NCBI GenBank assembly: GCA_049840595.1
Contig: JASGKO010000035.1
Location: 1 to 49,384 of the forward strand
Direction of reading: 5' to 3'
Length of the DNA stretch: 49,384 nt
Source of the DNA: JASGKO01 sp049840595
GTDB taxonomy: Bacteria; Verrucomicrobiota; Verrucomicrobiia; Chthoniobacterales; Chthoniobacteraceae
Shown one piece after another: positions 20,211 through 27,498 of the stretch (the stretch's first letter is position 1; each line of letters begins with the position of its first letter). A program made the translations under genes and the position numbers. The notes below the pieces were generated by a model that did not search any database, was not told the origin of the DNA, and worked only from the letters and a program-made list of their open reading frames with translations.

Positions 20211-20504
20211 ATGTGGACCTGCCCTGAATGCGATGAAGAGAATGATGACCCGGATGATTCCTGCCGGAATTGCGGGTATTGGGTGGGCGGGGTGGCGCAT
20301 GATCCGATTCGGGGCACGGTGCCGGGCAAGGAGCGAAGCTATGTGCGGGGCTTCATGAAAGGCGCTTTTGGCTGCATGGGCATTTTGCTCGTGCTGGGGG
20401 TGGTGACTTCGATCATGGGCGGGACGCCGCGGGCGGATTTGAGCGAGATTGCGGTGTTGTTTTTGCTCGGTGGGGCGTTGGGGATGGTTTTGTTTCGGGC
20501 GTGA
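20211..20504 (+). CDS. Small zinc-ribbon protein with two membrane segments
   Basis: A 97-residue protein. Residues 1-25 form a zinc ribbon: WTCPECDEENDD and SCRNCGYWVGG supply two CxxC pairs spaced as in RanBP2-type or rubredoxin-like knuckles. Two hydrophobic helices follow (GAFGCMGILLVLGVVTSIM and IAVLFLLGGALGMVLF). The start at ATG 20211 puts the zinc ribbon first. Proteins of this build are common and uncharacterised; a regulatory or scaffold role at the membrane is only a guess. Identical in both arms. Confidence 0.6.
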   Translation: MWTCPECDEENDDPDDSCRNCGYWVGGVAHDPIRGTVPGKERSYVRGFMKGAFGCMGILLVLGVVTSIMGGTPRADLSEIAVLFLLGGALGMVLFRA

Positions 20505-20543
20505 CTCGCAGGGATTCGGGTCCTCACGCAAACGGCATGGGAC

Positions 20544-20831
20544 GTGCTGAAATCTTTGTCGATGCAATGGCTGCTTTTCTCACTTTCCTGGTCGCTCGAA
20601 TTTCATGATCCGAATGATCATGGCTTCCAGATCAGTGATCATCAGTTTGGGATTGGACTGATTTTGTTTGGAATCTGGTGTCTATTTGGTCGAGTCACTA
20701 CGAGCAGAGGGTGGGATGTCACCAGCTGGTTGAGAATCGAGTCGGAGGAACGACCGCTAATCGGGTGGCAACGTCTTCTGGCAGTGGCGATACTTTTAGG
20801 CTGGGGCGTTTATTTACTGAAACAAGGCTAA
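20544..20831 (+). CDS. Small membrane protein of unknown function
   Basis: A 95-residue protein with hydrophobic segments around QWLLFSLSW, FGIGLILFGIWCLFG and LLAVAILLGWGVYLL. I do not recognise the family. The start is GTG 20544, and ATG 20562 is an alternative. Its stop overlaps the stop of the convergent membrane protein gene by four bases. The left copy has one extra base and runs on, so this version is preferred. Confidence 0.5.
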   Translation: MLKSLSMQWLLFSLSWSLEFHDPNDHGFQISDHQFGIGLILFGIWCLFGRVTTSRGWDVTSWLRIESEERPLIGWQRLLAVAILLGWGVYLLKQG

Positions 20832-21511
20832 TCACCAGTTCGCCAGATGGCGATATCCGGTTGAAGAAAAAGATAGGCGGTCCGGTCTTCTTTTTGGACG
20901 GATGGAGGCTGGATGATGATGCCCCAATGACCGGCGAGTGCGCTTCCCCAATAAAAGGATACGGCGGTGTCCCGCACGGACACGCGGGCGGCGTGGCGGG
21001 CGAGGATTTCGAAATGTGGGAGGCTGGTGAGGTCTTTGGCGTAAAAGAATTTTTGGATCGGTAATAGTGGATCGGATGGACTCGGGGTTGGTCCGTTTTG
21101 CGCGGTCGGGGCATCGAGCTTGGATACGCTGGCGGCCATGGTCCGCAATTCGTCGATGGTGAACTGGGAACGCACCCAGTCGCGCAGGCCCATCATATAC
21201 CAGTCGTGAAACAGCAAAGGGATGAGAGCGATCAGTCCCAAAGCCAGGAAAGAATACCTGCGGCGGGCTTTGGGGAAAAGTCCCACCAGGAGGAGGACGA
21301 CGGTATAAGCGGCAAAGAGCAGGCCAGCGAGGAAAGGGAACAGGGAGAGGAAATAATCCAAATAGTCCAGAAACCGGCCGGCAGAATAGGTCAACCAGCA
21401 GGCCGCAAGGATGCAGCCTACGGCAAGGCTGGCGAAAAGGAGCGGATCGGTCAGCCGGTCGCGGATGGAAGTTGGTGAAGGAGGGTTCAAAAAGCGAATC
21501 ACCCAGGCCAT
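20828..21511 (-). CDS. Membrane protein of unknown function
   Basis: A 227-residue protein. Three to four hydrophobic segments (LLFASLAVGCILAACWLTYS, YFLSLFPFLAGLLFAAYTVV, YSFLALGLIALIPLLF) lie in the N-terminal half, and a soluble C-terminal half contains HAARVSVRDTAVSFYWGSAL. Family not recognised. The start codon overlaps the end of the heptosyltransferase gene by 13 bases, implying translational coupling and a possible link to envelope assembly. Intact here, frameshifted in the left arm. Confidence 0.6.
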   Translation of the reverse strand: MAWVIRFLNPPSPTSIRDRLTDPLLFASLAVGCILAACWLTYSAGRFLDYLDYFLSLFPFLAGLLFAAYTVVLLLVGLFPKARRRYSFLALGLIALIPLLFHDWYMMGLRDWVRSQFTIDELRTMAASVSKLDAPTAQNGPTPSPSDPLLPIQKFFYAKDLTSLPHFEILARHAARVSVRDTAVSFYWGSALAGHWGIIIQPPSVQKEDRTAYLFLQPDIAIWRTGD

Positions 21512-22491
21512 TGCGCCCGGAGGTGATTGGCGAAGGACTGGGCGTCGGCAGGGGTGGGGATGACGCTGGGCAGCGTGCCGATTTGTGGGCCGGCATCGGC
21601 GCGGTAGAAGGTGCGGCCTTTCCAGATCCAGGCGTGGGGATGGTGCGGGCCGACGAGGCGGGGATCGCTCCAGGTGTGGAGGGCGAGGAGGCGGTCGGTG
21701 ATCGCGGAGGCGATGTGCATGGGGCCGCTATCGACGCTCAGCGTGTAAGCGGCGCGGCGGATGAGCCAGATGAGCTGGGGCAGCGTGGTGCGGTTGAGCA
21801 AGTTGGTTAGCTGGTGGCAACCGGCGGGGGCGATGAAGGGGATGTCGCTGCGACCGGCGATGACGATGGGGAGATCGCTGAGGGCCTGACAGAGGGCGGT
21901 GAGCGTTTCCACCGGCAGTGATTTTCCGTGGCCGCGGGAAAAGGGGTGAATGAGCAGGAAGGGCGTGGTGGGGACATCGGGCACTTCGACGCCCGCGGGG
22001 AGCGGGGTGGGCAGCGGCTCGCGGGCTTCGATCCCGAGATCGCGGATGAGGCGCAGGTAGCGGTCGATCGAGTGCTCGGCATGGCGGCGCGCGGGGACGA
22101 CGTGGGTGGCGAGCAGGCGGGCGGGGAGCTCGGCGTCGCCGAGGCAGTGGATGTGCTGCGCCCCGGCAAAGCGGGCGAGGAGGGCGCTGCGGGTGAGGCC
22201 CTGGAAATCGAGCGCGAGATCGGGTTGTGGGAAACTGGTTTCGCGCAGCCATTGCTTGAGCCGGAAGAGGCCGCCGAGGCCGCGGAACTGGCTGCGGGGG
22301 AAGTGCAGGACGTGGTCGAGATCGGGGTTGCCCTCGAGGAGCGGGGCCCACTCGGGATTGACCAGCCAGTCGAGCTGGAGATCGGGGCGCGCGCGCTTGA
22401 GCGCGTGGACGACGGGCAGGGTGTGGACGACGTCGCCGAGCGAGCTGGGCTTGACGATGAGGACGCGCTGGCCGCTGAGGAGGGAGATCAT
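21499..22491 (-). CDS. Heptosyltransferase / glycosyltransferase family 9 (WaaF/WaaC-like)
   Basis: A 330-residue cytoplasmic enzyme predicted to move a heptose or related sugar from an ADP-activated donor onto lipid A-core or a similar glycan. Motifs: the N-terminal RVLIVKPSSLGDVVHTLPVV characteristic of GT9, DLALDFQGLTRSALLARFAG in the middle, LIHPFSRGHGKSLP at the start of the donor domain, and SVDSGPMHIASAITDR, the GT9 donor-binding segment. The start is ATG 22491, while a TTG three codons earlier is less likely. It is followed by the overlapping membrane protein gene. Intact only in this arm. Confidence 0.85.
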   Translation of the reverse strand: MISLLSGQRVLIVKPSSLGDVVHTLPVVHALKRARPDLQLDWLVNPEWAPLLEGNPDLDHVLHFPRSQFRGLGGLFRLKQWLRETSFPQPDLALDFQGLTRSALLARFAGAQHIHCLGDAELPARLLATHVVPARRHAEHSIDRYLRLIRDLGIEAREPLPTPLPAGVEVPDVPTTPFLLIHPFSRGHGKSLPVETLTALCQALSDLPIVIAGRSDIPFIAPAGCHQLTNLLNRTTLPQLIWLIRRAAYTLSVDSGPMHIASAITDRLLALHTWSDPRLVGPHHPHAWIWKGRTFYRADAGPQIGTLPSVIPTPADAQSFANHLRAQWPG

Positions 22492-22572
22492 GGAAGACAA
22501 GAGCTAGGCGGGTGACGGAGCATTTGAGCGGCTGGATGTCTTGCTAAAAGGAAATGACGCGGCGGGCAAGCG

Positions 22573-22754
22573 GAATGACGAATGACGAATGACGAATGAC
22601 GAATGACGAATGACGAATGACGAATGACGAATGACGAATGACGAATGACGAATGACGAATGACGAATGACGAATGACGAATGACGAATGACGAATGACGA
22701 ATGACGAATGACGAATGACGAATGACGAATGACGAATGACGAATGACGAATGAC
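22573..22754. repeat. Tandem array of 26 copies of GAATGAC
   Basis: A 182-base run of the heptamer GAATGAC without a visible mismatch, flanked by CGGGCAAGCG and GGCGGGCGGG. It lies between the oppositely placed ends of the heptosyltransferase and PNPOx-fold genes. Because 7 is not a multiple of 3, every frame reads as a seven-residue repeat (for example HSSFVIR on the minus strand); such ORFs are not genes. Two-copy versions occur at about 13036 and 9415. The copy number may not be exact in long-read data. Confidence 0.95.
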
Positions 22755-22826
22755 GGCGGGCGGGCGCGACGCCAGGACGGTCCGGAAAAGACTCCAGTGG
22801 AGCGATGATTCCCCGGTTGAATCGAT

Positions 22827-23333
22827 TTATTGAACCGCAGGCAGGTCGAGTGTAAAGCGCAGGCCGTTTTTGGGCGAGTTGCACTCGATGCGTTCGACGT
22901 GGGTCTCAATCGCCACGAAGCCCGGCCCTTCGGTGCAGTGGTTCAAAAAGTAGGCGTGGGAGAAATCGCGGACTTGTTTCCACACCCGGCGCAGGATGCC
23001 GGCATCGGAGCGGACATGCGCGGTGCCGGTGAGGTTGAGGACGAGGCTCATGTCCTGGTTGAAAAACATCCAGCTCACGCCGTGGTAGCGGTTGATGTCC
23101 CGCACCTTGCGGCTGTCGGCGGAGGTGAGGCTGTAAAAGACGGGCATTTCCTCGAAGGAAAGCGTGGACATCCAGCGCGACCGGGGAAAGCCGTTCTCGT
23201 CGATCGTGCACAGGATGCCGGGATGCTCACCGTTGATGAGCTGCCGGGCGAGGTTCATCACGTCCTCGCTGTCTTCGATATCGAAGGTCTGCGTTTCCAG
23301 CAGCGGGGGTGGATTGGGGGCATTGGTTTTCAC
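22827..23333 (-). CDS. Pyridoxamine 5'-phosphate oxidase-fold (general stress-type) protein
   Basis: A 168-residue FMN-binding split-barrel protein. It reads NLARQLINGEHPGILCTIDE, then PRSRWMSTLSFEEMPVFYSL and SADSRKVRDINRYHGVSWMF, the pattern of the small general-stress/PNPOx-like family that binds flavin but often lacks PNPOx activity. The start is set at GTG 23333 (VKTNAPNPPP); the frame is open a further 29 codons. It follows the heptamer array and precedes no obvious partner, so it is probably monocistronic. Confidence 0.7.
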   Translation of the reverse strand: MKTNAPNPPPLLETQTFDIEDSEDVMNLARQLINGEHPGILCTIDENGFPRSRWMSTLSFEEMPVFYSLTSADSRKVRDINRYHGVSWMFFNQDMSLVLNLTGTAHVRSDAGILRRVWKQVRDFSHAYFLNHCTEGPGFVAIETHVERIECNSPKNGLRFTLDLPAVQ

Positions 23334-23392
23334 GAGGAAAACTAGGCCTCGTCGGCTGGCGCCACTCCACGGATTTTGTCGGAGAACAGTCC

Positions 23393-24142
23393 TCAATTGG
23401 CCGGAACCAATCGTCGCCACCGCAGCAGCAGTAGCGCGCCGGAAGACAGGGCGAGGGTGAGGCCCCGGGCTTCCGGCACGGCGGTGATCGACGGGTTGTC
23501 GAAATAATACGTCGTCGCCAGTTGCGGGCCGGTGGCGTTCACGCTGATGGTCAGGAGCAGGTTGCTGTAATTGTTGTCGGCGGTGAACGTGGTGGACACG
23601 GTTTGAAACGCGTTGGGCGAAGAGAGCGCGGCGAGGATGGTGTCGCTGCTGATTTGGGCGACGGTGGTGTTGCCCGAGGTGAGGGTGAAGAACGTGGAGG
23701 ACAACGTTCCCAGGACACTGCCGACGGCGACTGCGATGTCCAGCGTGTAGGTCTGCCCCGAGAGGAGCGAGCCGGTGAGGTTCTGGCTCAGCAATCCCGA
23801 TTCCCCGCTGATCGCCACGCCGAAGCTGATCGAGGCATCGTTGCCGCCGCCATAGCCGCTGGGGCTGGTGGCGCCGATGGAGACGACGGGGCCAGTGGTG
23901 AGATTGGCACCGGTGGAGGACAGGTTCCAGGGGCCGACGGCCAGCATGGTGGTGCCGCCACCGATGACGGGGGGCTGCTGGACGCTGCCGGTGGGAATGA
24001 TGCCGCCGATGAGGCTGTCAAAGCTGCCATCGGTAATGACCTGCGCATGGCCACGGCTCCAGCCGAGGGCCAGTAGTAAGACAATAAGGAAAAGACCCCT
24101 CCAGACAGGGAGGGGCTGATTTTGCTTCAGAAAAGGTTTCAT
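23393..24142 (-). CDS. PEP-CTERM-type secreted protein
   Basis: A 249-residue exported protein. The signal peptide covers residues 1-34 (hydrophobic core GLFLIVLLLALGW, end GHAQV), and a Ser/Thr/Gly-rich beta domain of about 190 residues follows (VITDGSFDSLIGG, YYFDNPSITA). The C-terminus has a VPEA motif, a hydrophobic helix LTLALSSGALLLL and the basic tail RWRR, which is the exosortase sorting signal in slightly variant form. The start is ATG 24142 with GGAG eight bases before it. The exosortase is not in this window. The role is unknown, and such proteins are common in Verrucomicrobiota that make exopolysaccharide. Confidence 0.7.
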   Translation of the reverse strand: MKPFLKQNQPLPVWRGLFLIVLLLALGWSRGHAQVITDGSFDSLIGGIIPTGSVQQPPVIGGGTTMLAVGPWNLSSTGANLTTGPVVSIGATSPSGYGGGNDASISFGVAISGESGLLSQNLTGSLLSGQTYTLDIAVAVGSVLGTLSSTFFTLTSGNTTVAQISSDTILAALSSPNAFQTVSTTFTADNNYSNLLLTISVNATGPQLATTYYFDNPSITAVPEARGLTLALSSGALLLLRWRRLVPAN

Positions 24143-24568
24143 GAGATCTCCGTTGAAAAGGGTTGGGTTGGAAAAATGCGGGGCGCATGCCTTCGCACGG
24201 GGACGACGCAAGATGTGGGGAAGTGACCTACGACGAGTCGTCGTAAAGGGGGTGAGGGGCGCCGGGGGATGGAGCGGGGAACGGCGAAAGGGAGAGCGAA
24301 GGACGGGGGCGGACGCAAAGCTTCCCGGTGGGCAAATCGTTCCACGCCGCAATTTGCTCATGCCTCAATACCGCTGGGGGCCACGCATTCACACGCCACA
24401 GGAAATTTCCAACCGCACGGCTAATTAAACGCGATCAGCAGGAGGTGCAAGGACGATTAGACCGGGGCTAATTGATAAAAATTCCCCCAATCTTGGCTCT
24501 GGACGAAAAATCACTTTCCATCGTTGCCTTCGGGGTTTACGATGTAAGCACATTCCCACCTGAATATT
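24143..24568. promoter_or_regulatory. Divergent promoter region with a 17-base palindrome
   Basis: This intergenic region separates the PEP-CTERM gene (minus) from the 89-residue gene (plus). It holds the perfect palindrome TACGACGAGTCGTCGTA at 24229-24245, 87 bases before the PEP-CTERM start, in the position of an operator or activator site. I see no other structure and no gene. Confidence 0.45.
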
Positions 24569-24838
24569 ATGATCGAACTCGAAGTCTATGCCAGCGGCGT
24601 AAGGAATCTCGAAAAGATTCTGGAACTTGACCATCAATTCGAGACGGTCGTGGGCCTTCGGTATAAGGTGGATAGTAATCACGACATCGTCTATATGGAG
24701 TTCGACGAGCCGACGCTTTCGCTGCAGGAGATCCTCGGGGTTTTCGATCGCATCGGCCTTTCGGCCCGGGTGGTGGGTTCCATCCCGCCCGAGCTCGACC
24801 TCCGGCGCAAGACGCAGCCGCTGCGAATCAAGCACTAG
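24569..24838 (+). CDS. Conserved-looking 89-residue protein, function unknown
   Basis: MIELEVYASGVRNLEKILEL at the start and FDRIGLSARVVGSIPPELDL near the end suggest a beta-alpha-beta-beta-alpha-beta layout like heavy-metal-associated domains, but no CxxC is present. Not recognised. Codon use looks normal, and it stands alone between the PEP-CTERM gene and the Mla operon. The start is ATG 24569, with no strong ribosome binding site. Confidence 0.5.
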   Translation: MIELEVYASGVRNLEKILELDHQFETVVGLRYKVDSNHDIVYMEFDEPTLSLQEILGVFDRIGLSARVVGSIPPELDLRRKTQPLRIKH

Positions 24839-24845
24839 GCGGGAT

Positions 24846-24950
24846 TTAGCCACAGAGGACACAGAGATCACGGAGGTGATTTTGTCGGCTGGCGCTCCCG
24901 GTTCATTCCTTTTCTTCTCCGTGGCCTCGGTGATCTCTGTGGCTTTCTGT
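24846..24950. repeat. Facing pair of CACAGAG-type arrays
   Basis: AGCCACAGAGGACACAGAGA and TCACGGAG on the left face CTCCGTGGCCTCGG and TGATCTCTGTGGCT on the right. The ends can pair over AGCCACAGAG. It lies between the 89-residue gene and mlaE and may serve as a terminator-like structure. Confidence 0.6.
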
Positions 24951-24998
24951 CCCCGGGGCTTGCGCAATGGGGGCGCAGCCGCTTAATTGTGCGCCTGC

Positions 24999-25790
24999 AT
25001 GCAGGGACTAATCCGTCATACCGGGCGCACGGCGCTCTCTTTCTTCGGCTACTTTGGAGAGCTGGTGATGCTGGCCGTGGATTCGTTCCGCTCGATGTTC
25101 ACGTCGCCGATTCGCTGGCGGCTCTTTTTCAAGCAACTGCTGGAGGTCGGGTTTCGCTCGCAGTTGGTGGTGCTGGTGACCGGGGGGTTTACGGGGGCGG
25201 TGTTTGCGGCGCAGACGTATTTTCAATTTCACCGGCTGGGGATGGATACGGCGGTGGGGGCGGTGGTCGCGGTCTCGATGTTCCGTGAGCTGGGGCCGGT
25301 GCTGACCGGCCTGATGGTGGCGGGGCGCGTCGGCGCGGCGATGTCGGCGGAAATCGGGACGATGAAGGTGACCGAGCAGATCGATGCGTTACGCGCGCTC
25401 GGGGTGTATCCGGTGGATTACCTGGTGGTTCCGCGCGTGATGGCGATGATGATTTCGATGCCGCTGCTGGTGGCGGAGTGCGTGGGGCTGGGCATTGTCG
25501 CGGGCTACTTCATGGGCGTGAAGTTGCTGGAGATTTCGGGCGCGTATTATCTCGATTACATGCTCACTTTTACCGGCCTGCGCGATATCAAGATGGCGCT
25601 GAGCAAGGGCTTCGTCTTCGCGCTGCTGATCGTGTTTGTGAGCTGCCACCAAGGGCTGAATGCCAAGGAAGGTGCGGAAGGCGTGGGCCGCGCGCCGACC
25701 GAGGCGGTGGTGATCGGCTCGCTGGCGATTCTGGTGACCAACCTGTTCCTGACCCTGCTCTTGAACGCAATCTTCCCCGCCGGCGTATGA
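24999..25790 (+). CDS. mlaE: MlaE-like ABC transporter permease
   Basis: A 263-residue inner-membrane permease of the phospholipid/organic-solvent transport family (MlaE/TTG2B/YrbE). The permease signatures are seen in VSMFRELGPVLTGLMVAGRV, AAMSAEIGTMKVTEQIDAL and ALGVYPVDYLVVPRVMAMM, followed by further TM segments. With MlaF and MlaD it would move phospholipids between the inner and outer membranes. The start is placed at ATG 24999; the frame also allows TTG 24987. Its stop overlaps the mlaF start (ATGA), so the two are translationally coupled. Confidence 0.9.
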   Translation: MQGLIRHTGRTALSFFGYFGELVMLAVDSFRSMFTSPIRWRLFFKQLLEVGFRSQLVVLVTGGFTGAVFAAQTYFQFHRLGMDTAVGAVVAVSMFRELGPVLTGLMVAGRVGAAMSAEIGTMKVTEQIDALRALGVYPVDYLVVPRVMAMMISMPLLVAECVGLGIVAGYFMGVKLLEISGAYYLDYMLTFTGLRDIKMALSKGFVFALLIVFVSCHQGLNAKEGAEGVGRAPTEAVVIGSLAILVTNLFLTLLLNAIFPAGV

Positions 25791-26551
25791 GCGAAAAGAC
25801 CAAGGACGATTTTCTCATTCGCATTCGCGGGCTGCACAAGCAGCTCGGGCGGCAGCACGTGCTGCGCGGGATCGATCTCGACATCCGCCGGGGCGAGACG
25901 CTGGTGGTGATCGGGCGCAGCGGCAGTGGCAAGAGCGTGTTGCTCAAGCACATCATCGGCCTGATGCAGCCGACCGCGGGCGAGGTGCTGGTGGATGGGG
26001 TGGACGTGACGAAGCTGAGCGAGCGCAAGCTGGCGGCGGTGCGCAAGCAGGTGGGGATTCTTTTCCAAAGCGGCGCGCTCTTCGACTCGATGAACGTGGA
26101 GACGAACGTCGCCTTTCCGCTGAAGGAAATCGGGGTCAGGAATCCGGCGGAGATTGATCGCCGGGTGGCGGAGGCGCTGGAGATGGTGAACCTCGCGGGC
26201 GAGCAGAAGAAGATGCCGGAAAAACTGAGCGGTGGCATGCGCAAGCGCGTGGGCCTGGCCCGGGCGATCGTGAGCCAGCCGGAGGGGATTCTGTACGACG
26301 AGCCGACGACCGGTCTCGATCCCGTGATGTCGGATAGCATCAACCGGCTGATTCGCCGCCTGCAAAAGCGGCTGCAGGTGACCTCGATCGTGGTGACGCA
26401 CGATATGAAGAGCGCCTTTCACGTGGCGGACCAGATTGCCTATCTGCACGAAGGGCGAATTTATTTCAAGGGCACGGCGGATGAGCTGCGCGCCTCGCCG
26501 GACCCGCTGATTCAAAATTTCATCGAGGGAAACTCGGAAGAAAACGACTGA
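25787..26551 (+). CDS. mlaF: MlaF-like ABC transporter ATP-binding protein
   Basis: A 254-residue ATPase energising the MlaE permease. Walker A GRSGSGKS is at 43-50, the Q-loop near 94 (ILFQSGALFDSMNV), the signature LSGGMRKR at 147-154, Walker B ILYDEP at 168-173, and the switch histidine in VVTHDM. The start is the ATG at 25787 overlapping the mlaE stop; the frame is open far upstream in antiphase to mlaE, but that part is a shadow. mlaD follows after 11 bases. Confidence 0.93.
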   Translation: MSEKTKDDFLIRIRGLHKQLGRQHVLRGIDLDIRRGETLVVIGRSGSGKSVLLKHIIGLMQPTAGEVLVDGVDVTKLSERKLAAVRKQVGILFQSGALFDSMNVETNVAFPLKEIGVRNPAEIDRRVAEALEMVNLAGEQKKMPEKLSGGMRKRVGLARAIVSQPEGILYDEPTTGLDPVMSDSINRLIRRLQKRLQVTSIVVTHDMKSAFHVADQIAYLHEGRIYFKGTADELRASPDPLIQNFIEGNSEEND

Positions 26552-26562
26552 TTAATAACGAT

Positions 26563-27492
26563 ATGACCAGAGACGACAAAACACTCGAAATCAAGGTCGG
26601 TATGTTTGTGGCCATCGGCTTTGCGTTTATCGCGGTGATGGTCTTCAAGTTCGGCAGCGTGGGTCAGGGCTTTAGCGGCACCTATCCGCTGATTGTGAAC
26701 TTCTCGAGCGCCGACGGGTTGATCAAGCGCTCCGACGTGAAGCTGGCGGGTGCGCGGATCGGCTTCGTGACCGAGACGCCGCAGATTTCGCGGAACGTGG
26801 GCAGCGTGGCGGTGACGCTGAGCGTGCAGGACAGCGTGCACATCCCGATCGGCAGCCATTTCCAAATCGGCTCCTCGGGGCTGCTCGGCGACCGCTTCGT
26901 GGAGGTGGTGCCGGACGTGAATTTCGATCCGAACAAGTTCAACCCCGACGATCCGAAGCAATACTACCAGCCGGGCGCGAAGGTGGACGGTGAGAAGAAG
27001 CCGGGCCTCGATGAATTGCAGGCGAAGGGCGCGCAGGTGCTCGACCAGCTCACGCAGGAGATCAAGGATCTCAACGTGGTGACGGTGAAAATCAAGGACG
27101 GCGTGCTGGGCGAGAAGAACCTGGGCAACATCGAGACGACGATCTCCAATCTCAAGACGACGACCGAGAATTTCACCACGATGTCGAAGAACCTGGATAC
27201 GGTGGTGAAGAACGCGCAGGGAACGATCGACCAGGCGAACAAGACGATGGTGACGATCAACGGGGCGGCGGGCGATCTGCGGCAGGCGATCGACGATCTC
27301 CGCAAAGTCTTCGCGCAGGCGCAGGATTTCCTGAAATCCACCGACAACAGCAACGGCCTGCTGCACCTGCTGCTGCACGACAAGCAGACCACGGACAATC
27401 TGCGTGCGTTTATTAGTAACATTCGCGAGCATGGGGTGGTATTCTACAAGGATTCGGCGGCCAAGCGCGATGCGCAGAAGCCCGGACGCTAA
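26563..27492 (+). CDS. mlaD: MlaD-like MCE-domain protein
   Basis: A 309-residue protein. An N-terminal membrane anchor (KVGMFVAIGFAFIAVMVFKF) is followed by the MCE domain at about 40-130 (DGLIKRSDVKLAGARIGFV, PIGSHFQIGSSGLLGDRFVE). A long region with coiled-coil character follows (NIETTISNLKTTTENF, TMVTINGAAGDLRQAIDDL). It would form the periplasmic lipid-binding ring of the Mla system. No mlaB (STAS) or mlaC gene adjoins it, as in many bacteria outside the Proteobacteria. Six bases separate it from the PIN gene. Confidence 0.9.
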   Translation: MTRDDKTLEIKVGMFVAIGFAFIAVMVFKFGSVGQGFSGTYPLIVNFSSADGLIKRSDVKLAGARIGFVTETPQISRNVGSVAVTLSVQDSVHIPIGSHFQIGSSGLLGDRFVEVVPDVNFDPNKFNPDDPKQYYQPGAKVDGEKKPGLDELQAKGAQVLDQLTQEIKDLNVVTVKIKDGVLGEKNLGNIETTISNLKTTTENFTTMSKNLDTVVKNAQGTIDQANKTMVTINGAAGDLRQAIDDLRKVFAQAQDFLKSTDNSNGLLHLLLHDKQTTDNLRAFISNIREHGVVFYKDSAAKRDAQKPGR

Positions 27493-27498
27493 TTTTCT

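Larger units (their letters stand above)
11248..22438. repeat. Right arm of the 11.2-kb inverted duplication
   Basis: Complementary to 1-11215. This arm is continuous with the unique sequence from 22439 to the end, so it most likely represents the real chromosomal segment. Like the left arm it has far more ORF-breaking indels than the unique region. This would follow if reads map equally well to both arms and consensus polishing fails there. Confidence 0.95.

Noticed and set aside
1..22438. A real chromosomal inverted duplication as first choice
   Set aside because: Reciprocal random indels, the left arm ending without unique flank, the 32-base turn inside a gene and the barcode at the other end all favour a fold-back artefact. 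The diverged reductase tract keeps the question partly open.
22573..22754. CRISPR array
   Set aside because: Pure 7-base tandem repeat with no spacers and no cas genes.
22504..22909. Two ORFs of about 120 codons made of HSSFVIR repeats on the minus strand
   Set aside because: They are products of the GAATGAC array, which leaves all minus-strand frames open; there is no codon bias and no flanking coding sequence.
25478..25786. N-terminal extension of the MlaF ORF
   Set aside because: It overlaps mlaE in another frame. The ATGA overlap at 25787 gives the normal family start.
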